Source: Clostridia bacterium (GTDB taxonomy: Bacteria > Bacillota > Clostridia > UMGS1810). Taken from it: a DNA stretch of 14,541 nt. Positions 1 through 6,473 of this stretch are shown here, piece after piece (positions within the stretch are counted from its first letter, which is position 1; each line of letters begins with the position of its first letter). The notes beneath the pieces are model-generated. The model did not search any database, was not told where the DNA came from, and saw nothing but the letters and a program-made list of their open reading frames with translations. Position numbers and translations under genes: made by a program. The stretch covers positions 1-14,541 of the forward strand of contig JAEDEG010000065.1 in the NCBI GenBank assembly GCA_016293435.1, written 5' to 3'.

Positions 1-2
1 AA

Positions 3-983
3 ATGAACTATCGCTTTTTTAAGGCCCCGTCCGAAATTTTTGAAAAAGATGAGCTTTGCTGTTTTTCAAACGATGCAAAGCTATTGTATCTTGCAATGCT
101 AAATCGGCTCAGCTTGTCTTTGCAAAACAATTGGCACGATCAATACGGCAATCCCTATATAATAATGACGTGTGAAGAAGCAAAAAAAATACTCGGCTGT
201 GCCAATGCAAAAATTGCAGCTGTTTTTGCAGAGCTTGAGGGAAAAAACGGCATCAGACTAATCAGCAGAAAAAGACAGGCGGTGGGCAAGCCCAACCTCA
301 TATATGTGTATACAGAGTGCTGGAGCAAGACCGAACAAAAGGATGAAGGCGTGGAAAGCTGCGATGGCTTTGGCAAAACCAAAGAGGTCACCAAAGACGA
401 AAAAATCGGTACAAACAGAGCCAAAGGCAAAGCAAAAGCTCCCAAAACCAAAATTTTGCAAAACAAAGCTTTGAAAACCAAACCTAATGAGGTCTCCAAA
501 GCCGAAATCAATATATCACCCGATTTGAAATCCGAAGCAAGCGAGGTTCGGTTTTCAAAAACAAATAATAATAATATTAATAAAAATAATATAAATAATA
601 ATTATATTAATCAGTCTTATCAGTCATATATGCCCTATGATGAATGGACAAGGGACAGGACAGACTGTATAGATACCGTAAAAGAATCTGTAAGCTATGT
701 AGACCTTGCGGAATTTTGCGACAGAGAGATTTTGGACACCATAATAACAACCATGGTCAACGCTCTTTGCTCCGACAAGGATTATTTGTGTATAGGTGGT
801 GATAACATCCCCATACAGGAGGTAAAACGCAGAATGTGGTCGCTCCGTTTCAAACACATTGAATTTGTGTACAACAACCTCATCTCCTCCCGTTCCGAAA
901 TACGCAATATAAGTGCCTATCTGCTTACGGCAATATACAAATCGGCCGATAATATAGGGCTTGCCGAGTCGCTGTATGCCTGA
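3..983 (+). CDS. Replication initiator protein, RepA_N family with DUF6017-like C-terminus
   Basis: The protein has 326 residues. Residues about 2-104 match the RepA_N winged-helix domain of Gram-positive plasmid and integrative-element initiators: an N-terminal RFFKAPSEIFE, then AKLLYLAMLNRLSLSL, a YIIMTCEEAKKIL helix and the RKRQAVGKPNLIYV wing. A Lys-rich linker (about 105-185) and an Asn-rich stretch (about 187-203) lead into a C-terminal domain (about 230-326). There the HIEFVYNNL and RNISAYLLTAIY segments resemble DUF6017. Such proteins bind their own origin and recruit the host replisome. The ATG lies two bases from the window edge, so its ribosome binding site cannot be seen and the true start could be further upstream. 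The gene converges on the response regulator 70 bp away and is the only plus-strand gene. It suggests a plasmid or integrated-element boundary near here. Family assignment is firm; autonomous replication is inference. Confidence 0.85.
   Translation: MNYRFFKAPSEIFEKDELCCFSNDAKLLYLAMLNRLSLSLQNNWHDQYGNPYIIMTCEEAKKILGCANAKIAAVFAELEGKNGIRLISRKRQAVGKPNLIYVYTECWSKTEQKDEGVESCDGFGKTKEVTKDEKIGTNRAKGKAKAPKTKILQNKALKTKPNEVSKAEINISPDLKSEASEVRFSKTNNNNINKNNINNNYINQSYQSYMPYDEWTRDRTDCIDTVKESVSYVDLAEFCDREILDTIITTMVNALCSDKDYLCIGGDNIPIQEVKRRMWSLRFKHIEFVYNNLISSRSEIRNISAYLLTAIYKSADNIGLAESLYA
563..628 (+). other. A/T-only tract plus tandem 9-mers inside the RepA_N gene; candidate embedded origin
   Basis: Bases 563-611 are 49 consecutive A/T bases. 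They are followed at once by two tandem 9-mers, TCAGTCTTA (611-619) and TCAGTCATA (620-628). In frame, the A/T tract encodes the Asn/Ile-rich linker between the two domains of the initiator. In characterised RepA_N plasmids such as pAD1 and pSK41 the origin lies in the middle of the rep coding sequence, so an unwinding element beside short repeats at this spot is suggestive. Asn-rich linkers alone also give A/T-rich DNA, and only two repeat copies are visible, so origin function is unproven. Confidence 0.35.
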
Positions 984-1053
984 TTGCCATATATCCGCCG
1001 ATTAAAGCTTTATTTGTGACGAATGACGGCCATGCTCTCAAAAACGTCTGACA

Positions 1054-1788
1054 TCAGATTTTTTGATTGTTCTGAACACCGCCGCTTTCGCTGCTGATGT
1101 TTGGCATGCGGTAGCCTATTTTGGTGTGAGTGCAAATATAGTCGGTGCCGCTGTCTGCCGCCGCAAGCTTTTTTCGCAGTGATGCCATAAAGGTTCTAAG
1201 CGTCATGATGTTGCTGTTCCAGCTTGTGCCCCATATGTTTTTGGTTAAATAGGTGAGGGTGAGAACCTTGCCCACGTTCTGCGCCAGCATACAAAGGAGC
1301 CTATATTCTATCGGGGTGAGATGGAGCAATGTGGTTTTTACATACACACAGCCCGCGGCATAGTCAATTTTCATGGGGCCGTTTTCAAACACGGCAGGTG
1401 CATTTTGCTCTTTGAGCCCATATACATACCTTCGCTCAATTACTCTAAGGCGTGCAAGGAGCTCCTCAATCGAAAAAGGCTTTGTGAGATAATCGTCGGC
1501 GCCTGCATCAAATGCCATAACCTTGTCTTGATCTTCGTCACGCGCGCTTATCACCACAATAGGCACATCAGAGCATGAGCGGATTCTGCGTATAACCTCA
1601 GTTCCGTCCATGTCGGGCAGCGAAACATCCAAAATCACAATGTCGGGGTTGACGGAGTAGGTCAAAAAAATGGCATTTTCACCGCTGTTTACGGTGGTTG
1701 CTTTATAATCGTGTGCTGTCAGGGTTATTTTTATCAGATTGCAAATTCGTTTGTCACCGTCTGCTATCAGAATTGATGTGTTTTTCAT
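1054..1788 (-). CDS. KdpE/OmpR-family response regulator, no kinase partner in view
   Basis: This 244-residue transcription factor has a receiver domain at about 4-115 and a winged-helix DNA-binding domain at about 135-230. The phospho-acceptor is D54 in VILDVSLPDMDG. The switch residue is S81 and the conserved lysine is K103 in LTKPF. The effector domain carries HLTPIEYRLLCML, VGKVLT and a KIGYRM wing, closest in pattern to KdpE. The usual acidic pair that binds Mg2+ reads D10-G11 (ADGD), so the second acidic position is Gly. No histidine kinase and no kdpFABC gene is present in the window. The ATG has a strong AAGGAGGT ribosome binding site (1795-1802). An intrinsic terminator ends only about 33 nt upstream of the ATG, so transcription probably depends on readthrough. 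Its target is unknown. Confidence 0.9.
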   Translation of the reverse strand: MKNTSILIADGDKRICNLIKITLTAHDYKATTVNSGENAIFLTYSVNPDIVILDVSLPDMDGTEVIRRIRSCSDVPIVVISARDEDQDKVMAFDAGADDYLTKPFSIEELLARLRVIERRYVYGLKEQNAPAVFENGPMKIDYAAGCVYVKTTLLHLTPIEYRLLCMLAQNVGKVLTLTYLTKNIWGTSWNSNIMTLRTFMASLRKKLAAADSGTDYICTHTKIGYRMPNISSESGGVQNNQKI

Positions 1789-1821
1789 AAAGCGACCTCC
1801 TTTTTCTGTTTGCTGTTTTGT

Positions 1822-1857
1822 AAAAAAAATCCCACCCGCTGTCGCAAGTGAGATTTT
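1822..1857 (-). terminator. Strong intrinsic terminator upstream of the response regulator
   Basis: Read on the minus strand, arms 1857-1844 and 1839-1826 form a continuous 14-bp stem (including three G-U pairs) around a GACA tetraloop. The T-run is eight bases long (1829-1822). No other convincing minus-strand terminator lies between the DUF815 gene and this point. It therefore probably ends both the ilv-leu operon and the 39-codon gene. Its position, about 33 nt before the response regulator ATG, also makes it a possible conditional terminator for that gene. Confidence 0.85.
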
Positions 1858-1926
1858 ATAGGCTTATATAAAATTCAGGTAAAAGAAATTGCATCATCAT
1901 ACACTGATTTTACCACTCACCGGCAA
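1842..1926 (-). promoter_or_regulatory. Possible antiterminator pairing with the terminator's first arm
   Basis: Bases 1926-1916 on the minus strand (TTGCCGGTGAG, within codons 31-34 of the small membrane peptide gene) can pair with 1852-1842 (CTCACTTGCGA). The pairing has eight Watson-Crick pairs, two G-U pairs and one mismatch. The second segment contains most of the first arm of the terminator, so the two structures exclude each other. A ribosome that finishes the peptide gene would cover the first segment and favour termination. A ribosome held further upstream would free it and favour readthrough into the response regulator. The pairing is seen in the sequence; the regulatory role is inference. 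Confidence 0.35.
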
Positions 1927-2016
1927 TTTATATACATAGAAATAAGCATAACCAATAATAATTATGCTGATAATAATGTACAATTTTAGGATTAGTGTGT
2001 TTAAAAACAGTGACAT
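1897..2016 (-). CDS. 39-residue single-span membrane peptide
   Basis: This short gene runs from an ATG at 2016 to a TGA at 1897-1899. It has an AGAGG ribosome binding site 8 nt upstream and a perfect consensus promoter about 30 nt upstream. The product starts MSLFLNTLILK. A strongly hydrophobic segment at about 12-29 (YIIISIIIIGYAYFYVY) looks like one transmembrane helix, and the tail KLPVSGKISV is basic and hydrophilic. I do not recognise a family. Next to a KdpE-like regulator one thinks of KdpF, but there is no kdpA and the tail does not match. It could be a stand-alone membrane microprotein, a sensor or modulator linked to the regulator, or a leader peptide whose translation controls the terminator just downstream. 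The promoter, ribosome binding site, open frame and terminator together make translation likely. Confidence 0.6.
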   Translation of the reverse strand: MSLFLNTLILKLYIIISIIIIGYAYFYVYKLPVSGKISV

Positions 2017-2047
2017 TACAGATGCCTCTTTTGGTATATTTTATATC

Positions 2048-2076
2048 ATTATACTCTTTTTATACCGCTTTGTCAA
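2048..2076 (-). promoter_or_regulatory. Perfect consensus vegetative promoter for the small membrane peptide gene
   Basis: On the minus strand, TTGACA (2076-2071) and TATAAT (2053-2048) are separated by exactly 17 bp, a complete match to the sigma-A consensus. The -35 box overlaps the TGA stop of the DUF815 gene (2075-2073). Predicted initiation is near 2041, giving a leader of about 25 nt before the small gene. A 6-bp inverted repeat, GGTATA (2066-2061) and TATACC (2038-2033), flanks the -10 box and the start site and could be a repressor site. Confidence 0.85.
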
Positions 2077-3275
2077 TACTTTTTTGATGAAATAATACTG
2101 TCTACAAACTGCTTTGCCGCGCGACCGGAGCGATTTCCCCGCTTTAGGGCAAATCTTTCGGCTTCGAGCTCTAAGGCGGCGCCGTCATATTCAAGCCCTG
2201 CCTTGTCTGCAAGGCTGTGCACAATTTCAAGATAGGCAGCTTTGTCGGGCTTGGAAAATGAAATTTGAAGTCCAAACCTTTCTGAAAGTGACAAAGTCTC
2301 CTGCATTGTATCGTTAAAGTGTACATCGTCGCCGCTTCTGTCTGAAAAGGTCTCCTTTACAATATGCCGCCTGTTGCTTGTGGCATAAATGGCAACATTG
2401 CCCGACTTGGCAGACACCGACCCCTCCAAAACAGCCTTTAGCGCACTGTAGCCGTCGTCATCCTTTGTGTAAGACAAATCATCTATAAACAGTATGAATT
2501 TTAGTGGATTTTCAGACAACAAGTCGAGTATTTTGGGTATTGCATGCAGCTGGTTTTTGCGAATTTCAATTATCCTCAAACCCTCTGAGGCAAGCTCGTT
2601 TACAACCGCCTTTACAGTCGATGACTTGCCTGTGCCGGCATCACCTGTCAAAAGTATGTTTGCCGCAGGCATGCCCTTTAGCAAGGCGCGGGTATTGTCT
2701 AAAATCTTTTGCTGCTCGCGCTTGTAGCCAACCAGGTCACAAAGACGCGTGGAATCGGGATTTTGCACCGGAACAACAGAAAAATCTTTTCCGATATAAA
2801 ACATTTTGTATCCGGCATAAATACCGTAGCCATATTTGCCTATGCTGCCGATGCGGCTCATATATTCATCGCAGATGCCGACCTTGTCGGATGCAAATCC
2901 GGGCAGAGGGCCGTATGACTCAAGCCCCTTTGTCAGCTCGTCGGGTGTGAGAGCTGCCAGCTCATCAAAGGTTTTCAGATCCTCACGCAGGTTTTTTGTA
3001 AGAAAGCTGTCGGGTGTTTTGCCTCGACCTGCAAGTCTTACATATATGTTTTCACTTTCAAAAACAAGCCTTTGCACATAGTGAGCCAGTGAAATGCCGC
3101 CATTTTGGCTCAGCTCATACACAAAGCGTGAATATGAGCTGAGTCTGATATCATCGGCGCAGGTCGTCGGCAATGCCAAATATTCGGTCAGCTGCCTTAT
3201 GACCCTGTCTTCCAAAAGCTCCCGCAGCACCGAGACTGCACACATGCGCATATATAAATTTTGTAGTTTTGTCAA
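2073..3275 (-). CDS. DUF815-family AAA+ ATPase, last gene of the ilv-leu operon
   Basis: This 400-residue protein belongs to the DUF815 group of AAA+ ATPases, whose cellular role I cannot name. An N-terminal region (about 1-180) leads into the ATPase core. Walker A is GDAGTGKSS (211-219), Walker B is ILFIDDL (261-267) and a sensor-1-like ATSNRRH lies at 298-304. ERFGL (332-336) and a sensor-2-like NRSGRAAKQF (381-390) follow. No signal peptide or membrane span is apparent, so it is probably cytosolic. I chose the TTG start at 3275. It overlaps the ilvD stop as TTGA, has AAAGGGAG about 9-10 nt upstream, and gives the normal family N-terminus. An ATG at 3251 is the alternative. The overlap implies translational coupling to ilvD. 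Its stop overlaps the -35 box of the next promoter. Confidence 0.85.
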   Translation of the reverse strand: MTKLQNLYMRMCAVSVLRELLEDRVIRQLTEYLALPTTCADDIRLSSYSRFVYELSQNGGISLAHYVQRLVFESENIYVRLAGRGKTPDSFLTKNLREDLKTFDELAALTPDELTKGLESYGPLPGFASDKVGICDEYMSRIGSIGKYGYGIYAGYKMFYIGKDFSVVPVQNPDSTRLCDLVGYKREQQKILDNTRALLKGMPAANILLTGDAGTGKSSTVKAVVNELASEGLRIIEIRKNQLHAIPKILDLLSENPLKFILFIDDLSYTKDDDGYSALKAVLEGSVSAKSGNVAIYATSNRRHIVKETFSDRSGDDVHFNDTMQETLSLSERFGLQISFSKPDKAAYLEIVHSLADKAGLEYDGAALELEAERFALKRGNRSGRAAKQFVDSIISSKKY

Positions 3276-4927
3276 TTGAGCACAGCTCCCTTTGCACCGC
3301 TCGAAACTAGAGATGCATACCGTTTGAGATAGCCGGACAGCTCCTTTTGCTTTGGCACAAAGCTTTTGAGACGGTTTTGTATTTCTTCGTCGGCGAGCTT
3401 TAGCTCAAGCTTGTTTTGAGGTATGTCAATGCTTATGATATCGCCGTCTTGCACAATACCTATAATGCCGCCTTCGGCAGCCTCCGGTGACACATGACCT
3501 ATACATGCGCCTCTTGTGGCACCGCTGAAGCGTCCGTCGGTGATAAGTGCAACGCTTGAGCCGAGCCCCATACCCATTATTGCAGATGTGGGATTGAGCA
3601 TTTCTCTCATGCCGGGTCCGCCCTTGGGACCCTCATAGCGTATAACAACAACGTCGCCCGGTTTGATTTTGCCGCCGTTTATTGCCGCCTGGGCATCCTC
3701 TTCACATTCAAACACCCTTGCCGGACCCTCATGCACAAGCATTTCGGGCAGCACTGCCGAGCGTTTTACCACACTGCCGTCGGGTGCAAGATTGCCGCGC
3801 AGCACTGCAATACCGCCGTTTTCGCTGTAGGGATTTTCGATTGGTCTTATAACATTGGGGTTTTTATTTTCGCATCCGTCAATGTTTTCGCCTATTGTTT
3901 TTCCGGTTACGGTCATACAATCGGTATTTAGCAGTGATTTTTTGTTTAGCTCGTTCATCACGGCATACACACCGCCCGCTTCGTCAAGCTCTTCGATGTA
4001 GGTGCGTCCCGCCGGTGCCAGATGACACAGGTTTGGAGTTTTTGCACTTATTTCGTTTGCTATATCAAGATTGATGTCTATGCCGCATTCGTGAGCAATT
4101 GCGGGAATGTGGAGCATACTGTTGGTGGAGCAGCCCAGAGCCATATCAACGGTGAGTGCGTTGTAAAAGGCTGCCTCGGTCATTATGTCGCGGGGGCGAA
4201 TGTCTTTTTTGATAAGCTCCATAACCGCCATGCCGGCATGCTTTGCAAGCTCAATTCGTGATGAATACACCGCCGGAATTGTACCGTTGCCCCTTAGCCC
4301 CATTCCCAGTGCCTCGGTGAGACAGTTCATTGAGTTGGCAGTATACATCCCCGAGCACGAGCCGCAGGTGGGGCAGGTTTTACATTCATATTCGCGAAGC
4401 TTTTCTTCGGTGATTTTGCCCGCGTTGTATTCGCCCACAGCCTCCGAAATTGACGAAAAGCTAACCCTCTCGCCGTCTATGTGTCCTGCAAGCATGGGAC
4501 CTCCGCTCACAAAAACCGTGGGCAGATTTGTCCGTGCCGCCGCCATGAGCAGACCGGGAACGTTTTTGTCGCAGTTGGGCACCATCACAAGTGCGTCAAA
4601 GCCATGAGCAAGCGCCATAGCCTCGGTAGAATCTGCAATCAGATCGCGGGTTACGAGAGAATATTTCATACCCTTGTGACCCATAGCAATACCGTCGCAC
4701 ACCGCAATTGCAGGAAATACAATCGGTGTACCGCCCGCCATAGCCACTCCGAGCTTAACTGCATCGGTAATTTTGTCTATATTCATATGCCCGGGCACAA
4801 TTTCGTTGTAGGAGCTTACAATACCTACCAGAGGTCTTGATATTTCCTCCTCGGTAAGACCGAGGGCATGATAAAGGGCTCTGTGGGGAGCATTTTGAGT
4901 ACCGTTTTTCAGTTTGTTGCTAACCAT
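3272..4927 (-). CDS. ilvD: Dihydroxy-acid dehydratase
   Basis: This 551-residue Fe-S enzyme dehydrates 2,3-dihydroxy-isovalerate and 2,3-dihydroxy-3-methylvalerate to the 2-oxo acids of valine and isoleucine. The first IlvD/Edd signature, NCDKNVPGLLMAA, contains C119. CPTCGSCSGMYTANSMN contains C191, a second cluster ligand position. DGRFSGATRG near the C-terminus is the second signature. Near residue 45 the chain reads NEIVPGH, as in the E. coli enzyme, rather than the TPCN form that supplies a third cysteine in the M. tuberculosis-type enzyme. This hints at the oxygen-labile [4Fe-4S] type. The ATG at 4927 has AGAAAGG 9 nt upstream. An in-frame TTG at 4948 lies upstream of that site and was rejected. 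It lies 21 nt after ilvC and overlaps the ATPase gene by 4 nt. Confidence 0.97.
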   Translation of the reverse strand: MVSNKLKNGTQNAPHRALYHALGLTEEEISRPLVGIVSSYNEIVPGHMNIDKITDAVKLGVAMAGGTPIVFPAIAVCDGIAMGHKGMKYSLVTRDLIADSTEAMALAHGFDALVMVPNCDKNVPGLLMAAARTNLPTVFVSGGPMLAGHIDGERVSFSSISEAVGEYNAGKITEEKLREYECKTCPTCGSCSGMYTANSMNCLTEALGMGLRGNGTIPAVYSSRIELAKHAGMAVMELIKKDIRPRDIMTEAAFYNALTVDMALGCSTNSMLHIPAIAHECGIDINLDIANEISAKTPNLCHLAPAGRTYIEELDEAGGVYAVMNELNKKSLLNTDCMTVTGKTIGENIDGCENKNPNVIRPIENPYSENGGIAVLRGNLAPDGSVVKRSAVLPEMLVHEGPARVFECEEDAQAAINGGKIKPGDVVVIRYEGPKGGPGMREMLNPTSAIMGMGLGSSVALITDGRFSGATRGACIGHVSPEAAEGGIIGIVQDGDIISIDIPQNKLELKLADEEIQNRLKSFVPKQKELSGYLKRYASLVSSGAKGAVLN

Positions 4928-4948
4928 AGTATTACGCCTTTCTGACAA

Positions 4949-5965
4949 TCAGTTATTTATGAGCTTATCCTCATCGCTCCAGCTGTAGAGCTTGCGGATA
5001 TCCGCACCAACCTTTTCGGACGGATGCTCCTTGGCAAGCTTGCGCATAGCCTTGAAGTGAACCTGAGCGCCTGCATCTGACATATCAAGCAGAAAATCCT
5101 TGGCAAAGGTGCCGTCCTGAATGTCCGAAAGAATTTTTTTCATTGCCTTTTTTGTATCCTCTGTGATAATTTTGGGGCCGGTAATATAATCACCGTATTC
5201 TGCAGTGTTTGAAATTGAATATCTCATACCCTCAAATCCACTCTGATAAATCAGGTCAACAATGAGCTTCATTTCGTGTATACATTCAAAATATGCATTT
5301 CTGGGGTCGTAGCCTGCTTCTGTCAGGGTTTCGTAGCCTGCCTGCATCAGTGCACACACACCGCCGCACAGCACAGCCTGTTCACCAAAGAGGTCTGTTT
5401 CGGTTTCGGTGCGGAAGGTTGTTTCGAGCACACCGGCTCTTGCACCGCCAATGCCCAGTGCATATGCAAGCCCTATATCCCACGCATCGCCGGTAGCATC
5501 CTGCTCAACGGCTATAAGGCAAGGTACACCTTTGCCTGCTTGATATTCGCTGCGCACTGTGTGGCCGGGTCCCTTGGGGGCAATCATGATAACATTTACA
5601 TCCGACGGAGGCACAATGCATCCAAAGTGAATGTTAAAGCCGTGCGCAAAAGCAAGGGTTTTGCCCTCTGTAAGATTTGGCTCTATGCTCTCTTTGTAGA
5701 GCTTTGCCTGCTTTTCGTCATTGATCAAAATCATGATAATGTCGGCATTTTTGGCGGCATCGGCAGATGTCATTACCTTTAGTCCCTGATTTTCTGCCTT
5801 TTGCCAGCTTTTGCTGCCCTCATAAAGACCTACAATAACGTCAACTCCGCTGTCCTTTAGGTTGAGCGCATGGGCATGCCCCTGAGAGCCGTAGCCGATA
5901 ATTGCAACGGTCTTTCCGTTTAGCTTGTCCAAATTACAGTCCTGCTGATAAAAAATTCTTGCCAT
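4949..5965 (-). CDS. ilvC: Ketol-acid reductoisomerase (class I, NADP+)
   Basis: This 338-residue short-form enzyme isomerises and reduces acetolactate and acetohydroxybutyrate. The Rossmann motif GYGSQGHAHALNL begins at 24. The cofactor loop GLYEGSKSW has S51 and S53 to hold the NADPH 2'-phosphate; Tyr48 takes the place often held by Arg. Catalytic and metal residues are visible: AHGFN (107-111), K131 in APKGPGH, D191 and E195 in ETDLFGEQ, E227 and E231, and S252 in SISNTAEYGDY. The length is normal for class I. It begins 6 nt after ilvN, with an AAAGGA ribosome binding site inside the ilvN end, and is followed 21 nt later by ilvD. Confidence 0.98.
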   Translation of the reverse strand: MARIFYQQDCNLDKLNGKTVAIIGYGSQGHAHALNLKDSGVDVIVGLYEGSKSWQKAENQGLKVMTSADAAKNADIIMILINDEKQAKLYKESIEPNLTEGKTLAFAHGFNIHFGCIVPPSDVNVIMIAPKGPGHTVRSEYQAGKGVPCLIAVEQDATGDAWDIGLAYALGIGGARAGVLETTFRTETETDLFGEQAVLCGGVCALMQAGYETLTEAGYDPRNAYFECIHEMKLIVDLIYQSGFEGMRYSISNTAEYGDYITGPKIITEDTKKAMKKILSDIQDGTFAKDFLLDMSDAGAQVHFKAMRKLAKEHPSEKVGADIRKLYSWSDEDKLINN

Positions 5966-5971
5966 GATAAA

Positions 5972-6472
5972 TCATATCCTTTCTGAAATTGTTTTATTTC
6001 CTCTTTGTAATGAAACTATGCCGGTACGGCATATTTCCAAAATGCCAAATTCCTTCATAAGCTCGATAAACGCATCAATACGCTTGCTGTCGCCGGCAAT
6101 TCTCATTATTACCGAGCTTGATGTGTAGTCAACGGTTTCCGCCTTAAAGGCATCTGCCGCTGTTCTTATGTCTACGCGGGTTTCGGGGCGGTTTTGCACC
6201 TTTATGAGCATCAGCTCACAGTTAACCGAATCGCATCCTGTCAGCTCCTGAACCTTGCACACATCCGGCAGCTTGCAAAGCTGATTTATTATCTGTGTCT
6301 GCAAATCCGAATCGCCCTCGCAGGTTATGGTTATCCGCGAAAATTTTTCGTTTTCGGTTTCGCTCACGGTCAGAGAGCTTATGTTAAACTGCCGCCGCCT
6401 GAACATGCTTGTTACTCTGTTTAGCACGCCGGATTCATTTTTTACAAGTACGGCTATTGTATGTCCGGGCAT
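5972..6472 (-). CDS. ilvN: Acetolactate synthase, small regulatory subunit
   Basis: This 166-residue subunit activates IlvB and confers feedback inhibition, usually by valine. An N-terminal ACT domain (about 3-78) starts HTIAVLVKNESGVLNRV and includes FNISSLTVSETE. A C-terminal domain (about 80-155) contains RTAADAFKAETVDYTSSSVI and MKEFGILEICRTGIVSLQRG, typical of full-length small subunits. The ATG at 6472 lies one base after the ilvB TAA stop. In-frame TTG and GTG codons 9-12 bases upstream fall within ilvB and sit too close to the AAAGG sequence, so I prefer the ATG, although its own ribosome binding site is weak. Translational coupling to ilvB is likely and would help match subunit amounts. 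Confidence 0.96.
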   Translation of the reverse strand: MPGHTIAVLVKNESGVLNRVTSMFRRRQFNISSLTVSETENEKFSRITITCEGDSDLQTQIINQLCKLPDVCKVQELTGCDSVNCELMLIKVQNRPETRVDIRTAADAFKAETVDYTSSSVIMRIAGDSKRIDAFIELMKEFGILEICRTGIVSLQRGNKTISERI

Positions 6473-6473
6473 T

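Noticed and set aside
1041..1066. Bidirectional terminator between the convergent genes (TCTG-ACAT-CAGA with flanking A and T runs)
   Set aside because: The stem is only four base pairs and it overlaps the response regulator stop codon; too weak to call.
1856..1900. A 14-codon frame starting MMMQFLLPEF that overlaps the stop of the 39-codon gene
   Set aside because: No ribosome binding site of its own and no recognisable product; the ATGA overlap alone is too little to call a gene.
1897..2016. Identity of the membrane peptide as KdpF
   Set aside because: It is near a KdpE-like regulator and has one membrane span, but there is no kdpA/B/C and the tail after the helix does not match the short KdpF ending.
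4928..4948. TTG start at 4948 for ilvD
   Set aside because: The AGAAAGG ribosome binding site lies inside that extension and is well spaced for the ATG at 4927, which also gives the normal family N-terminus.
4185..5782. Long plus-strand open frames opposite ilvD and ilvC (up to about 168 codons)
   Set aside because: They are antisense to strongly conserved enzymes, lack plausible ribosome binding sites and encode Cys/His-rich, low-complexity protein, the usual shadow of minus-strand codon bias.
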